Source: Albugo candida
Taxonomy: Eukaryota; Oomycota; Peronosporomycetes; Albuginales
Reading direction: 5' to 3'
Assembly (NCBI GenBank): GCA_040437565.1
Contig: JBDOQK010000016.1
Span: 1-64,000, forward strand
Length of the DNA stretch: 64,000 nt
Part shown: piece after piece, positions 11,855 to 22,200 of the stretch
Position numbering within the stretch: position 1 is the first letter of the stretch
Layout: each line of letters starts with the position of its first letter
Position numbers and translations under genes: made by a program
Notes under the pieces: model-generated
What the model was told of the DNA's origin: nothing
Databases searched by the model: none
Seen by the model: the letters and a program-made list of their open reading frames with translations, nothing else

Positions 11855-13545
11855 ATGCTATTCGGATGTATCACGACCGGAAAGGAAAGAAAAAAACTGG
11901 CCTTGAACATAGCTCGAGTCGAGAAATCGGGATGTGCAAGCACAGAGGATTTAAAGTCTCTCCAAACATGGAAGCGTCTTCTTCGCGAGAAGAATGAACT
12001 TATTAGAACGCTACAAGCCAAAGTCTCTTCTGTAGAAAAACACAACTTGATTCCCGATGAACTGTTCCCTTCAAAAGAACAAATTTGCCATTTTATTATT
12101 GAATGTCTTTTGGGAGAAGCAATCGGTGGTAAAGCTACGAATTGTGAGTTGAAATCGTGTAAGGAAGATCTACGTGAGACGAAAGGAAGACTCGTTGAAG
12201 CTTTGGAAGACCTTGACGATCTCCGTGATAATGCACATACAGAGACAGTTGCTACCGGTAACGAGACGATGCAAGCAAACGATGTGAAAGGGTCTCAATC
12301 GGAATTGAAGAAATCGACAAAAGGACCTCAGAAAACCAAAACGTATACATTTCTCAGTGAGGACGGGCTCGAAGACTCGCTATCGGAAGTATCGAGGAGT
12401 GACCACTCTGACCGTGTTGAAGGTGAAGCATCGGAAGCATATTGAGAAGAACGCTCGAGCTGATTCGGTAAAGTGTCTCGAAAAACCATCGGCTGGTCCC
12501 AGAGACAGCATGGAAGAGATTGATCGGCTTTTACTGAATGGCTTCGAGTCCAAACCTGATTGCTGTCAATGCAATGGAAAATGTGCGACAAAATTGTGTT
12601 CATGTCGTGCAGATAAACAAGACCGTTGAAATGACTGTTCGTTTCATGCTCTCAAATGTCATAATCGTCCTGAGATGAAACTTCGACTTCAAAAAAAACA
12701 TTCTGGATGAAGAGCATGCAGCGCTAGTCACGTCTCTGACTTTAGATCAACAAGCAAAACGGCATCGGGATACCATTTCAATTTCTGGTGGAAAAGAAAA
12801 TTATGTCAAGAAAGAAAAGGAATCAACCACGGACATCTAAAAGGACATTCGACCAGATGTGGAGGAAGTGGAAGTCATGGAGGTGGAGGTGACCGAAGGT
12901 ATCCATAAATTTGTCAAGCCAGAGGAAATCGACGAAGTGGCTGTATTTACATCACATGATACGCTCCAGACCGTTCCTGAAGATATTTGTACTACGGCGC
13001 AGCCTGATACTCGTTGACAAACGACATTGGTCACAGATCGCGATAATATCGACAGTGATCGCAGTATTGAAAAGATGCCTAGCTCGAATATGAAGACACA
13101 GTGGTGTCCAAGAAGAAGAAAAGAAGACCAAGAAGCCAAAGAAATCAACCAAGGAGATTGAAGAGGACATTCGACCAGATGTGGAGGAAGGGGAAGGTAC
13201 GGAGGTGGTGGTGACCGAAGCTATCACAGGATCAGTCAAGCCAGAAGAAATCGACGAAGTGGCTGTATTTACATCGCACGATACGCTCCAGACCGTTCCT
13301 GAAGATATTTGTACTACGGCGCAGCCTGATATTCTTCGACTAACGACATCATCGACAGTGACAGCAGTACTGAAAAGGTGCCTAGCTCGACTATCGACGA
13401 CACAGTAGTGTCCAAGTGGGAGAAGATGAAGACCAAGAAGCCAAAGAAATCAGCCAAAGACATTGAAGAGGATATTCGACCAGATGTGGAGGAAGTGGAA
13501 GTCACGGAGGTGAAGATGACTGCAGTTACCCATGAAGCTATGTGA
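11855..13545 (+). pseudogene. Chromokinesin (KIF4-type) tail relic, motor missing
   Basis: The plus strand from 11,855 encodes a charged coiled-coil segment (TWKRLLREKNELIRTLQAK) with an acidic, serine-rich continuation, then in another frame a cysteine-rich motif at about 12,555-12,690: KPDCCQCNGKCATKLCSC, followed after an in-frame TGA by NDCSFHALKCHNRPEMKLR. This Cys pattern with LKCxNRPEM is the C-terminal Cys-rich domain of chromokinesin KIF4, a nuclear motor that binds chromosome arms and Fe-S. Downstream, past another stop, a lysine- and glutamate-rich tail runs into the tandem repeat at 12,844-13,540. At least one frameshift and two stops break the frame, and no motor domain (P-loop, SSRSH, DLAGSE) is seen upstream. 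It is therefore a 5'-truncated relic. Family call rests on the Cys-rich motif. Confidence 0.65.
12844..13540 (+). repeat. Imperfect tandem repeat of 305-322 bp encoding an acidic/lysine-rich unit
   Basis: The block beginning GAYATTCGACCAGATGTGG occurs at 12,844, 13,166 and 13,471, giving spacings of 322 and 305 bp. Two nearly complete units and a partial third are present. Long segments between units one and two are almost identical, such as the part encoding KPEEIDEVAVFTSHDTLQT at about 12,920 and 13,240. The encoded unit is roughly 105 residues: DIRPDVEEVEV, the KPEEID segment, a DSDSSTEK stretch, then KTKKPKKSAKDIEE. Small indels put successive units out of frame, so the array no longer encodes one protein. 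It lies at the 3' end of the chromokinesin tail and ends where the reversed CHD relic begins. Confidence 0.8.
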
Positions 13546-14860
13546 AAATGATCTTGAAATGGAATGCCTGTTTTCTGTCGGGCTTTCTCTGCTCGTTTGA
13601 AAAGCAGACTTTAGACTCTACTGATTCACGTGCTTCCGTGTTCCCGTGGTACACAATATATTTACACACGTTTCGCATTGATTTTGGCATTGAACGACGA
13701 GGACAATTGCGTAACGATGAGGAATGGGCCACGGAATTTGATCTGTGGATCCAAGTGAAGACGATCCAAGGTCTGAATGGTTTTTCAGAGACCCATTTCA
13801 TCGGCGAGAATGCTGGGACGTCCGTTGTACCAGTTCCGCATAAGTCAATTAAGTGCTACTAATTGATAGACGCGTAATACAAGTCTTCGATCCGTTTCGA
13901 AAGACGCTGATTCCTCTATTTTACGATATTCGCAGAGACTTGGGCGTGGAGGTAGTTTTCATTCGTTTTTTGGTGGGAGGAGCAACAAGGCTTCAATCGT
14001 TTGATAGCTTCGTCGTCTTGAAGATCCTCAGCTCGTTCCCAGGTCGCATCGGTATAGCGTAACATGCGCCAAATTACGAGGTATACCTTTCTTTCGTCGT
14101 CTTTCAACTTGTACAACTTGAATTCTTTTTGGATGCGATAATACGATGGCTTTCCAGGTACTCGGGTTCGCAATACTCAGTCTCTTCGCCAGTTGATGCA
14201 TGTCCTTCGTCGAAATTGTCTTCTTCAACGTGATACTTTAATCCGAGTTGTTTCTTCTCCAAAAAAGCGTTCAATTCGCTATTTATTTGTCTGTGGATCC
14301 AAACTCAATAGCGTGTCAGTGGTTTCCCACGAACTGTGAAGATACGAGTAGTTTTCCATTTGATATAATACTCCATGACCTCTATTTTGTTCTCCTTGTT
14401 CTGAACCTTCCTAGAGTCCATTCACTTCTCAATGACCATACTGCTCAGCTACTCTGCTGGTCCTCCTGTCGTTTGGCGGTATGCAGTCTTTCTTATCCGT
14501 GTTCTGCTTCCGAGTCGCAAGAATTATCCATTTCATTTTGGGGTCCTTTACTCACAAAAAAAAAATCATGCCGGTCTGAGTTCGAGTTTTGGCGGAGCGT
14601 GCTACTGTGAATTCATTCTCACTCAGTATTTCTTCGTCATTAGAGCCGAGAACCACGTATGATCTGTTTCACACTACTTACTCTGTGAATCCGGCTCGGT
14701 GATCGTCTTCTCCGATTTCTGGAGCGATTGATACGCTTCTACGTTTCTGTGTGGATTGCGTTTCATTGGAGGCTCCCGCACCGCTTTTAGCGCGAATACC
14801 ACCACAATCTTGATACGTTTCTAGTGGTACATTGTTGTATTGTCCATAATAGTGACTTCC
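13540..14860 (-). pseudogene. CHD-type chromatin remodeller relic, copy A (tandem chromodomains and start of SNF2 ATPase)
   Basis: Reading the minus strand from about 14,860 down: an acidic N-terminal segment; chromodomain 1 at about 14,420-14,290 (EYYIKWK, then one base out of phase NYSYLHSSWETTDTLL); chromodomain 2 at about 14,190-13,990 (EPEYLESHRIIASK, then out of phase KVYLVIWRMLRYTDATWE); and the first part of a SNF2 ATPase (NWLMRNWYNGRPSILADEMGL near 13,810, in part, with a stop in place of the Gly before KTIQTL), then FRGPFLIV and YHGNTEARES. This order of two chromodomains followed by SNF2 defines the CHD family of ATP-dependent nucleosome remodellers. Several frameshifts and stops break it, and it ends at about 13,540 against the acidic tandem repeat, without the second helicase lobe. 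It is a truncated, decayed host gene copy. Confidence 0.75.
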
Positions 14861-14890
14861 CTAGCGTTTTCTTTTTTCTGGTTCTCTTGG

Positions 14891-14990
14891 NNNNNNNNNN
14901 NNNNNNNNNNNNNNNNNNNNNNNNNNNNNNNNNNNNNNNNNNNNNNNNNNNNNNNNNNNNNNNNNNNNNNNNNNNNNNNNNNNNNNNNNN
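14891..14990. other. 100-N assembly gap flanked by a 9-bp repeat
   Basis: Exactly 100 Ns between two copies of TTCTCTTGG (14,882-14,890 and 14,991-14,999). The short flanking identity is the same pattern as the larger gap-flanking duplications in this window, so the true sequence may simply have these ends overlapping. The gap separates CHD copy A (minus) from the next CHD piece (plus). Confidence 0.5.
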
Positions 14991-15160
14991 TTCTCTTGGT
15001 GCTCGTACTTTGTAGAGCATAAACTGTACTTCTCCTTCGCTGTGCAAAGGCGAATCGATTCGCTCTCTGTGTATTTAACGTCTTCATGCAGCTGAAATCC
15101 TCGCCGGATTTCTCACAAAGAGGAGAAATATAACTATCAGATGCTTTCAACGCAATCTGT

Positions 15161-15420
15161 GTCAAAGCAGCCAGCAACATTGCGCCTTTGGTGACATTGG
15201 GCAACTGGAAGCGCGAAATTGAGACATGGACAACCATGAATTTCTTGGCGTATCATGATTCCGAAGGCGGAAGCGAGATTTTCTCATTCATTCGAGAGTA
15301 AGAGTTTTACTAGAAGCAATCGGATATGTTCCGTCTTCGTGGGATCTACAAATTAAATGTGCTGGTGACTTCGTATCAGACCGTCGATTGGAATTTATCG
15401 GACGGAAAGAGAAGCCGTAG
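15161..15420 (+). pseudogene. CHD/SNF2 ATPase fragment (motifs Ia-Ib region)
   Basis: The plus strand at about 15,165-15,300 reads IAPLVTLGNWKREIETWTTM, in part, then NFLAYHDSEGGSEIFSFIRE and a stop, and in the next open segment RGIYKLNVLVTSYQTV (about 15,335-15,385). This is the portion of a CHD-type SNF2 domain that follows the Walker A motif: the APLxTLxNWKRE block, the YHDS block and the LVTSYQT block. There are in-frame stops between the pieces. In gene order it should come after the Walker A motif, yet it lies upstream of copy B's chromodomains on the same strand, so it is either the remnant of a separate copy or a rearranged piece of copy B. Confidence 0.65.
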
Positions 15421-15689
15421 TTGCGTACAATTAGTACATCATCGCGTCTACGGGTCCAATGTGATGAGTTATATGCATCCCGCATGGTTATTGACGGGAC
15501 ATGCGGATGATGGTCCTCGATCCAGTCAGGGAATCGGTGCTGTGGTACCAAAATGTAATTCAAAGAGCACCAAGTCCTCGAGTTCGGGGTCTTTTCACAC
15601 TCAATCAGAAAGATCAGCTTCGGGCTCAGATGTTGCTACTCAAATTCACAGCATCCGACGAAACGGTTCCAAGTGAATGCTAGCAAAAG

Positions 15690-16960
15690 CATTGCGTTCA
15701 AATGAGAATAATCATCTCGTTAGAATACTGAAGATCAACGCAAACGGAAGCGAAACTTTGCACCTGAACCGATTTTATCGAAAGCAGCTGCCAAGCGTGG
15801 ACGAATAACGCGGTTGTAAAGGTCGAGGAAAGTTTCGAAAAAAAGGAATAGAGTGAGTCGTATGATGATAAATCAGGTCGAGAGGATGGTTCTTCGATAA
15901 AATCTGCTCTAGACGCGAAACCAAAGCGACGATGCGGTCAGAACGCTGGCAAAGCGAAAATAAATTACGCGGAGAAAGAGATGGAATTCGATATCGAAGT
16001 GAGCGGCGAAGAGAAGAAGAAAAAACGCATGCATGGGGCTGGTAGAGAAAGCGCTGAATCAGATGATCGTAAAGGACCGCTAACGGGAAAAATCGTTAGT
16101 TTCGATTTGTGAAAGATCAAATGGACTCACTGGAAGCCGTAATGGGGTTTCTCATCGAATGGAAGGATACGTCGTATATGCATGTCAATTGACTTCGTGT
16201 CGCCGATATCGAAACGTTTGGACATCACGCAATCATGCGAATGCGTCGAAACATTCGAAAACACGGTCGGGAAGGCGAGATACCTCGAGAAAATCCAGTG
16301 ATCCCCGGGAAAGACAATACCATTCACTTCAGTGAATCGTTTGCTAAAATTGATTGTATCCTCGACGCCAAAGAGGTCGAAGAAGCCGTGGAAATGAGTC
16401 CATTCCGTCTATGGTGCTTGCTGATGAAAGTCTCTAAGCCAATGAAAGATATTCACGGCACTTCCAATATCGATGCGGATCTACACCTTCTATCAAAATG
16501 CAGAAAAGCGTCAAGTATCTGGTCAAATGGCGACATCTCAGTTACGTCGATTGCTCATGGGAGTGGAAAGACGACCGCACCGATGTCGAAAGATTGCCGC
16601 GTATTACCGCCCCAAACGCCCGCACCGATGTCGAAAGATTGCCGCGTATTACCGCCCCAAACGCCCGCAGATCGTAAATGTTGCGAATCCAGCAATGTTC
16701 CCAGTCACACGACCAGATCCGACGACATGTGCCAAGTACCAGGAATCGTCCGTACACAATAATCGAAACAACTTTCGTTCTTATCAGTTGGAAGGCTTAT
16801 TTTGACTGCTATTTTGCTGGTATAATCGTCGGGATTGTATTCTTGCGGGTGGAATGGGTATTGGGAAACTGTACAAGCGAAATCGATCATGGAGCATTCA
16901 CGCCAGCAAGAGCACATTTAAGCCCCTTTTTGTTGGATGAACCCAACCATAACATCCGCT
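15690..16960 (+). pseudogene. CHD-type chromatin remodeller relic, copy B (tandem chromodomains and start of SNF2 ATPase)
   Basis: Plus strand. A lysine/arginine-rich N-terminal stretch (about 15,720-16,080) precedes chromodomain 1 (FLIEWKDTSYMHV at about 16,147-16,186, then in-frame stop, then IETFG and RRNIRKHGREGE), a linker with IDCILDAKEVEEA (about 16,350), and chromodomain 2 (KSVKYLVKWRHLSYVDCSWE, 16,510-16,570). The SNF2 start follows: NNFRSYQLEGL (about 16,765-16,797), a stop, then LLFCWYNRRDCILAGGMGIGK (about 16,806-16,868, in part). The Walker A region is altered: the usual ADEMGLGKT reads AGGMGIGKL. Nothing recognisable of the ATPase follows. A perfect 45-bp tandem duplication lies just after chromodomain 2. 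Multiple frame changes and stops mark it as a decayed copy, oriented opposite to copy A. Confidence 0.7.
16576..16665 (+). repeat. Perfect 45-bp tandem duplication
   Basis: Two identical 45-bp units, 16,576-16,620 and 16,621-16,665, lie directly after chromodomain 2 of CHD copy B. In the CHD frame each encodes RTDVERLPRITAPNA, so the insertion is a multiple of three. The perfect identity shows that the duplication is young compared with the decay of the gene around it. Confidence 0.95.
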
Positions 16961-17569
16961 AGTCCCGCGAATGCATTCGATCAGAATTCCTACGAAAAAT
17001 TAATATCAGAAGATGAGGAATGCATAAAGGTATGGTAACGTACCGCTATCTTGCTGCTGACAGACGTAATTACGCGTCAGAACACTCTCAGTGGCCACTG
17101 ACGCGAGTGAATAAATGGGCGTGGAATCGGTCGAAATCTTTTAATAATTACAGAAGTGGGATGATATAATATAAGGATATAGGGGTATGCTTGTGAAAAT
17201 AAATGTGTTTCAATCTTTAAGGGTAACGTACTTGGACAGCATATGGCTATCGTATATTTTTGTATATACTATTTCGAATAGAAGGTCGTCGTGTGTATAC
17301 TCTTCATACTCTACAATAAATTGCGCATCGGGACGCTACGTAAATCACTTGATGTGGATTTGAATCGGCTGGCGACATGTTGGGCAATAATTCAGCGGCA
17401 ATGCGCATGTGTCACGTGTCTCGTGACCGCATTGAAACAACAAATTATTTCTTCCTTCTTCACGAATGCAACAAAGCTGCTCTTCCTGTATTTTGCAAGC
17501 TCATCTTCGCCTATTAATAACGCGCGTGACTCCGTATCATCTTCTTTAAATTTACAAAAATCAGCATTT
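16961..17569. other. Stretch without a recognised gene
   Basis: About 600 bases between CHD copy B and the Ty3/gypsy fossil. One plus-strand frame (17,291-17,593, 100 codons) has no recognisable motif. No terminal repeat of the neighbouring retroelement was identified here. Confidence 0.4.
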
Positions 17570-18840
17570 CTAATAACTCACTTCATCTTCTAGGGTCGAA
17601 GCTGCTGGTTTCTGCACGCGTTTTCTTGCAAGTACTCGTATTCTGGCTTTGATCTTAAACATGGGTAAATAGAAACGCGCCCATTGAGACTCGAACTGGA
17701 GAAACTGGGAGCTTCCTTGTTCCGGTTGAATGACAAAATGTGGTAGAAAATGCACGTGGTCTTTTGGAATAGTATATCCAAAGTTGAATGGACCCGCTTC
17801 GAGACGCCGAGAAGTTTTAATACGACAGTAATTGACTCTGAGTACTTTAAATTCTGGAACCCAGCATTGACTATTGCCGGCGGGGGCAGACGATAGCCAT
17901 ACATGTACCCCTTTCCCGAGCACTGGCTTCATTACTTCTTCGGCCACCTGTTGCACATAAGCAACTGCATCCGTCGATCCCATTATGACTCGCTTCGGCG
18001 TCAACAATCCACTCGGTGCCACCATAGTGAAATATTCTTTGCTGCCTTTATCCAAAGTTTAAAATGAAAACAATTCAGCGAGAAGTAGCAAGTTGATCCT
18101 TCCAAATTTGCCATAACGACCTCAAAATGCGGCATCGGCCACGTCATTGGCACCATTACTGCATTAATCGCCCGTAAATCGACGGTCATTCGATATTCTC
18201 CGACTTATTTATTCCCAACAATATGAGGAACACTCCCCCATCGCGAATCTGGGCTACGATAGATCAGATCGTGTTCCGTCAATTTCGATAAATGTGTTTC
18301 CATATACTCCCTATGAACAGGTGGATATCGCCTAGATATTGCCATTATAGGGGTCGAAACCTCCTTGCATCTAACATTTAGCGGTTCGAGCTTTACTGGA
18401 GGATCCGTGGCAAAATCCACGTGAAATACATCATGGTATTTGAATAATAACTCTCTCAAATGATCAAACGATTCAGTTGTGACACCTGCGATTATCGCTT
18501 TCTTCTGCTTCCTTCTCCAGAATGCTATGAATACGATTCTTATGTGTATCCCCTGGCGTCACGTCTGCTCTGAATGAACATTACTCCTTCTCATCGCTCA
18601 GTCCCACTTTATCTTCGATAAGTTTATCATCTCAAACTTGCAACGAGTTGCACCCCGGAATATTTTGCTTTGTTTCTTTCTTCTCATCCCATTTGCTCTT
18701 CTTTTGTCTGCCCCCTGCCAGAAAAGGCGTCACTGAGTATCCCATCTTCTCCATCATATGTCTATCCAATATAAGTGACATCGACTCGCTTTCCCCATTG
18801 ACGAGCATTTCCAAGTTTTCTACATCAGCGGTCCTTCACT
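17570..18840 (-). mobile_element. Ty3/gypsy LTR-retrotransposon fossil (protease-like and reverse transcriptase parts)
   Basis: Minus strand. From right to left it carries a retropepsin-like scrap (about 18,814-18,632), the N-terminal part of a Ty3/gypsy reverse transcriptase (about 18,459-18,205, with a segment on replacing prolines and a SRWGSVPHIV block), the palm region (MTVDLRAINAV at 18,189) and a further piece (KEYFTMVAPSGL, from about 18,035) down to about 17,570. Integrase, RNase H, gag and LTRs were not recognised. The element is broken in several places and is incomplete at both ends, so it is probably old. It lies in the same decayed region as the CHD relics and about 400 bases from the 3' end of the HECT ligase gene. 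Confidence 0.75.
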
Positions 18841-19267
18841 TCTGATGAGAGCGTGTTGGAAACCGCATCTGCTTCGAGTTGAAGGAGTCTTTTGGTCAAA
18901 GGTCGCAAGTAGTGAATAATCGTAAAAAGATAGCAACCTGAGATATCCTGCTAGACAGAGTCCGGATATACCTTCAAGTCAGCAAGTATTTTGTGAGTTT
19001 TATCTCTTGTGCGGTTTCCATTATTCGACGCAAGATTGCTGATGTACCGTCGATTGGAACAAGTACAATAATGTTGGCTAATACCTACTTCGTAGTTTCT
19101 GTTTGCATAAATGTCGACTTCGACGCCACAAAAGACTGTCTCAGAAGTGAGACATTCATGAACAATAGGAGTGTTTTCATTTCCAGCTTTATTATTGCCT
19201 TTCACTTTTCTAAACAGACGATACATTATCAACTTGTGATGACCTCTCTCACCGCTGAGACTTTGCT
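18841..19267. other. Spacer between retroelement fossil and HECT ligase gene
   Basis: No gene recognised. Frames on the plus strand (18,993-19,271) and minus strand are short and without motifs. This stretch must contain the 3' untranslated region and polyadenylation site of the HECT ligase gene, but I cannot place them. Confidence 0.4.
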
Positions 19268-22200
19268 CTAGGCCATCAGAATTCCCCCGAGACCGAAATT
19301 GATAGTTGCCAAAAGCATGTTTCGCATTTGTTCCAATGAAGTGTAAGGTGGAAGCTCCACCGAAAAGAAGCAAGTGTGAGCCACAGGTAGGCTTTTACTC
19401 GCATCTCGACCTCCCTTTTTTGTCAGCTTAAATGGCTGAGCCCATTTCCCACGAGGCAATCGACTCCGTCCCCAAGCAAAGCGAACAAAATCAGATCGCT
19501 GTTCATCAGAAAACTGCTCTAGTGCTTCCCAAAACAATTGTACTGTATCATCCGATTCAGTAAAGCCTTCGTATCGAGTGTGCTGCCTCCACAAAGCGAT
19601 GTCAATCTTGGGTGATCCACACGTGAGAAGCTCCATTTCTTTCCAGGTTAATAGCGTGAGCACGCGTCGAGGAAACACACATTCGAATCCACGGGCGATA
19701 GCTGATATCTGAACCGTAGCTTCTCTTAGTCGATATTGCTCCGCCAACGCGGAATATTCTTGGCGATTTGCAAAGGTGACACTAATTTCTTTGCCATTTG
19801 CGATCAATTCCACTTCCTTCCCAGTACAATCGAACGCAGTAAAACGTAAATCTAGCCCTTCATTCTGGAAAGCTCGCTCGAACTCCTCTTGGTCAGAAAT
19901 TCCGTCTGACTCGCAATTTCGGATCCCGTCTAACATTTGCATGAACATCGCATCCGTGTCTTCCAAATCGCTTCGATCAAGCCGTTGACCGATTAATTGT
20001 TTCCAAACGAGCGACGGGAAGGCAAATGGAAAGTCCCCGCGAGTTCGTAAAGAGATACCCAGTAATTTACCGACAAATTCGTACATCTCCATAGCCACTG
20101 GAGAATCACATTTCGAATTTGGAAGATACATGCTTCTATTCGCACCGGTATCGTGTTGGCCATTGGGGCACAGCACGAAAAGATTGAAATGAGGTGAGAA
20201 GAGATCATCCACCATGGAGTTTGTTCCTTCCCGATACACTCCACCCCAATCGACTCCTTCCTCTCCACGAAACTTAACGTTGAATAGACGTCCTTTACTA
20301 TCAATTTTGCGTCGAAAGACTGCAGGATTTACGTCACACAATTGTCGGAACGCCTGTGCAAAAAAACACTCGGAAATAGACGGCTCAACTTCTCGATCGT
20401 CTCGTGATTCCAGCGCTTGTAATCGGTCGAGCGTGATGCGTGCATTATTATTGCTAATCTCTCCAGTGAACTCAGTTGCTTCGATGGCTGCCTCAACGAT
20501 TTTGTTCTTTATATCAAAAAAGACGCAGTGGCTGAGCTGACGGAGACGCGAAGCAAGTGACCAACACGACCCAATCTCACGTAGATCGATGTACGGAAGA
20601 GCTTCAAAAAGGCATTGATTCAAGTGCTTCATGAGAGCAAACCGAAGATGAACATTCACCAGATCTGTATCGAATAATAAGGAGCAGCGAAGAGCATCTA
20701 GCTGTGAATCAAGTCGAAATTGGTATGGTCGTAAGCGTGTTGAGAGAATGCATTGTGTGCTCCCGGCGACCTCAAGCTTTTCGACGTGTGTGTTGATCCA
20801 TTCAATCAGCTGAGCGTCGAAAGCATGGACGTCCTGGAAATACGTACAGCCTTTGCTGGTAAGGGTAGCTTGCTGCGCGGAGAGTTCTGATTGAAGAGCT
20901 TCTAAATCGAGAGCAGAAACCTCCTCCATTTGCTTCTCTTCTGGTATCCCGATCACAATTACAGTGAGTGCGATTCCATAAAAGCTTGTCGAGTTCGTAC
21001 TCCCACGAAAGCGTACATGCAAGGTATCGCCAGCTAGTTCAACTGGATCGACCGGCCAGCACTTATCCGTGCATGGACCGCTAAATCGTCGAGTTGTTCG
21101 AAATTCCTGAAATCCCATAATATCAAACTGGGCGCCGGTATCATCGACATGAGACATTGGTGCCAACGCAATCGATTCCAGCTCAAGGAATACATCACTT
21201 TCCGTCTCACAGCGCGGATCCAAAAAGACCAGAAAAGATTGCGCCATCGGAAAGCAAATTGTTTCATCAATTTCGCATAAATCGTACGGATGGCTCGTCT
21301 CCAGCACTTTACAGCTTCCATGTATGTCCAGCCAGATAGACGAAAGGACACGCTGAGGAAGATGGGAAGATTCATTAAGAAGGAATCGGACTATGGATGC
21401 CGTGTCAGCTAAACACTGGAATGTATCACGTCGATGTGGAGGGACAGGTACTGGGATCGCTGTTAGTGTGGCTTTGCTATCTGATAAAAGAGCAGTATGC
21501 GCCCGAGACCGCTTTTTGAATTCCTTTGTTGCTGTCTTCGTAACAATACCAAGCTCAATCATTTGTAGCAAATGCCCGGATAAAAACAGATTCTTTGATC
21601 CTATCACTTGACGCTGTTCTTTCGCACGTTGTAAAGCACGCTTCCCAATGTTCTTTAGCGGTTTTAAATCCGGTGTTTCGGTGCTTGGAAAAAGCAGAGG
21701 AGTGCTCAATAGTTGTACCAGTATACGCACGATCCGATTTTTAAAGGGTGCGCCCGGTGAACGTAGATATCGCACGAGAGCTTGGAAAATGTTATGATCA
21801 TGTACAGGTCCACTATTCTTAAGCGAGGTTGCGTCGTTCAGCAAAAAGTTTAGAAGCCAGCAAGCCCATTCCAGCGACGGAGTTGAGAGCACCTGGGACT
21901 CGTTACTCCATATAACCTTCGGTGCTGGCTTGACCTGGAAGCGATACCCATAGAAATTCGTGGTTTTGTCCATTGACACGAACCGAAACCAAAATTTGTT
22001 CGATTGTATGACGAGATCGGGTATATTCGATTTCATATTAGTGCTGGAAGCATCAAAAGTGGCAATTTTGACTTCACAAGATGCATCCTTGAATATGGAA
22101 AGTTTTGCAGTTGGTCCAAATTGGGTACGTTGATCAAAAATAAGGCGAACAGATTGAGATTGGCTCGATACGGAGACAGCACTGAGGTAATCGCACTCGC

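Noticed and set aside
12837-13505. Ser/Thr-rich minus-strand frames opposite the acidic repeat as a surface or adhesion protein
   Set aside because: They are the reverse complement of the Glu/Lys-rich repeat. The plus strand continues the chromokinesin tail, so the minus frames are shadows.
18951-19373. Minus-strand frame overlapping the HECT ligase 3' end as a separate gene
   Set aside because: It is in a different frame from the well-supported HECT C-terminus over its first part, and the rest has no recognisable motif.
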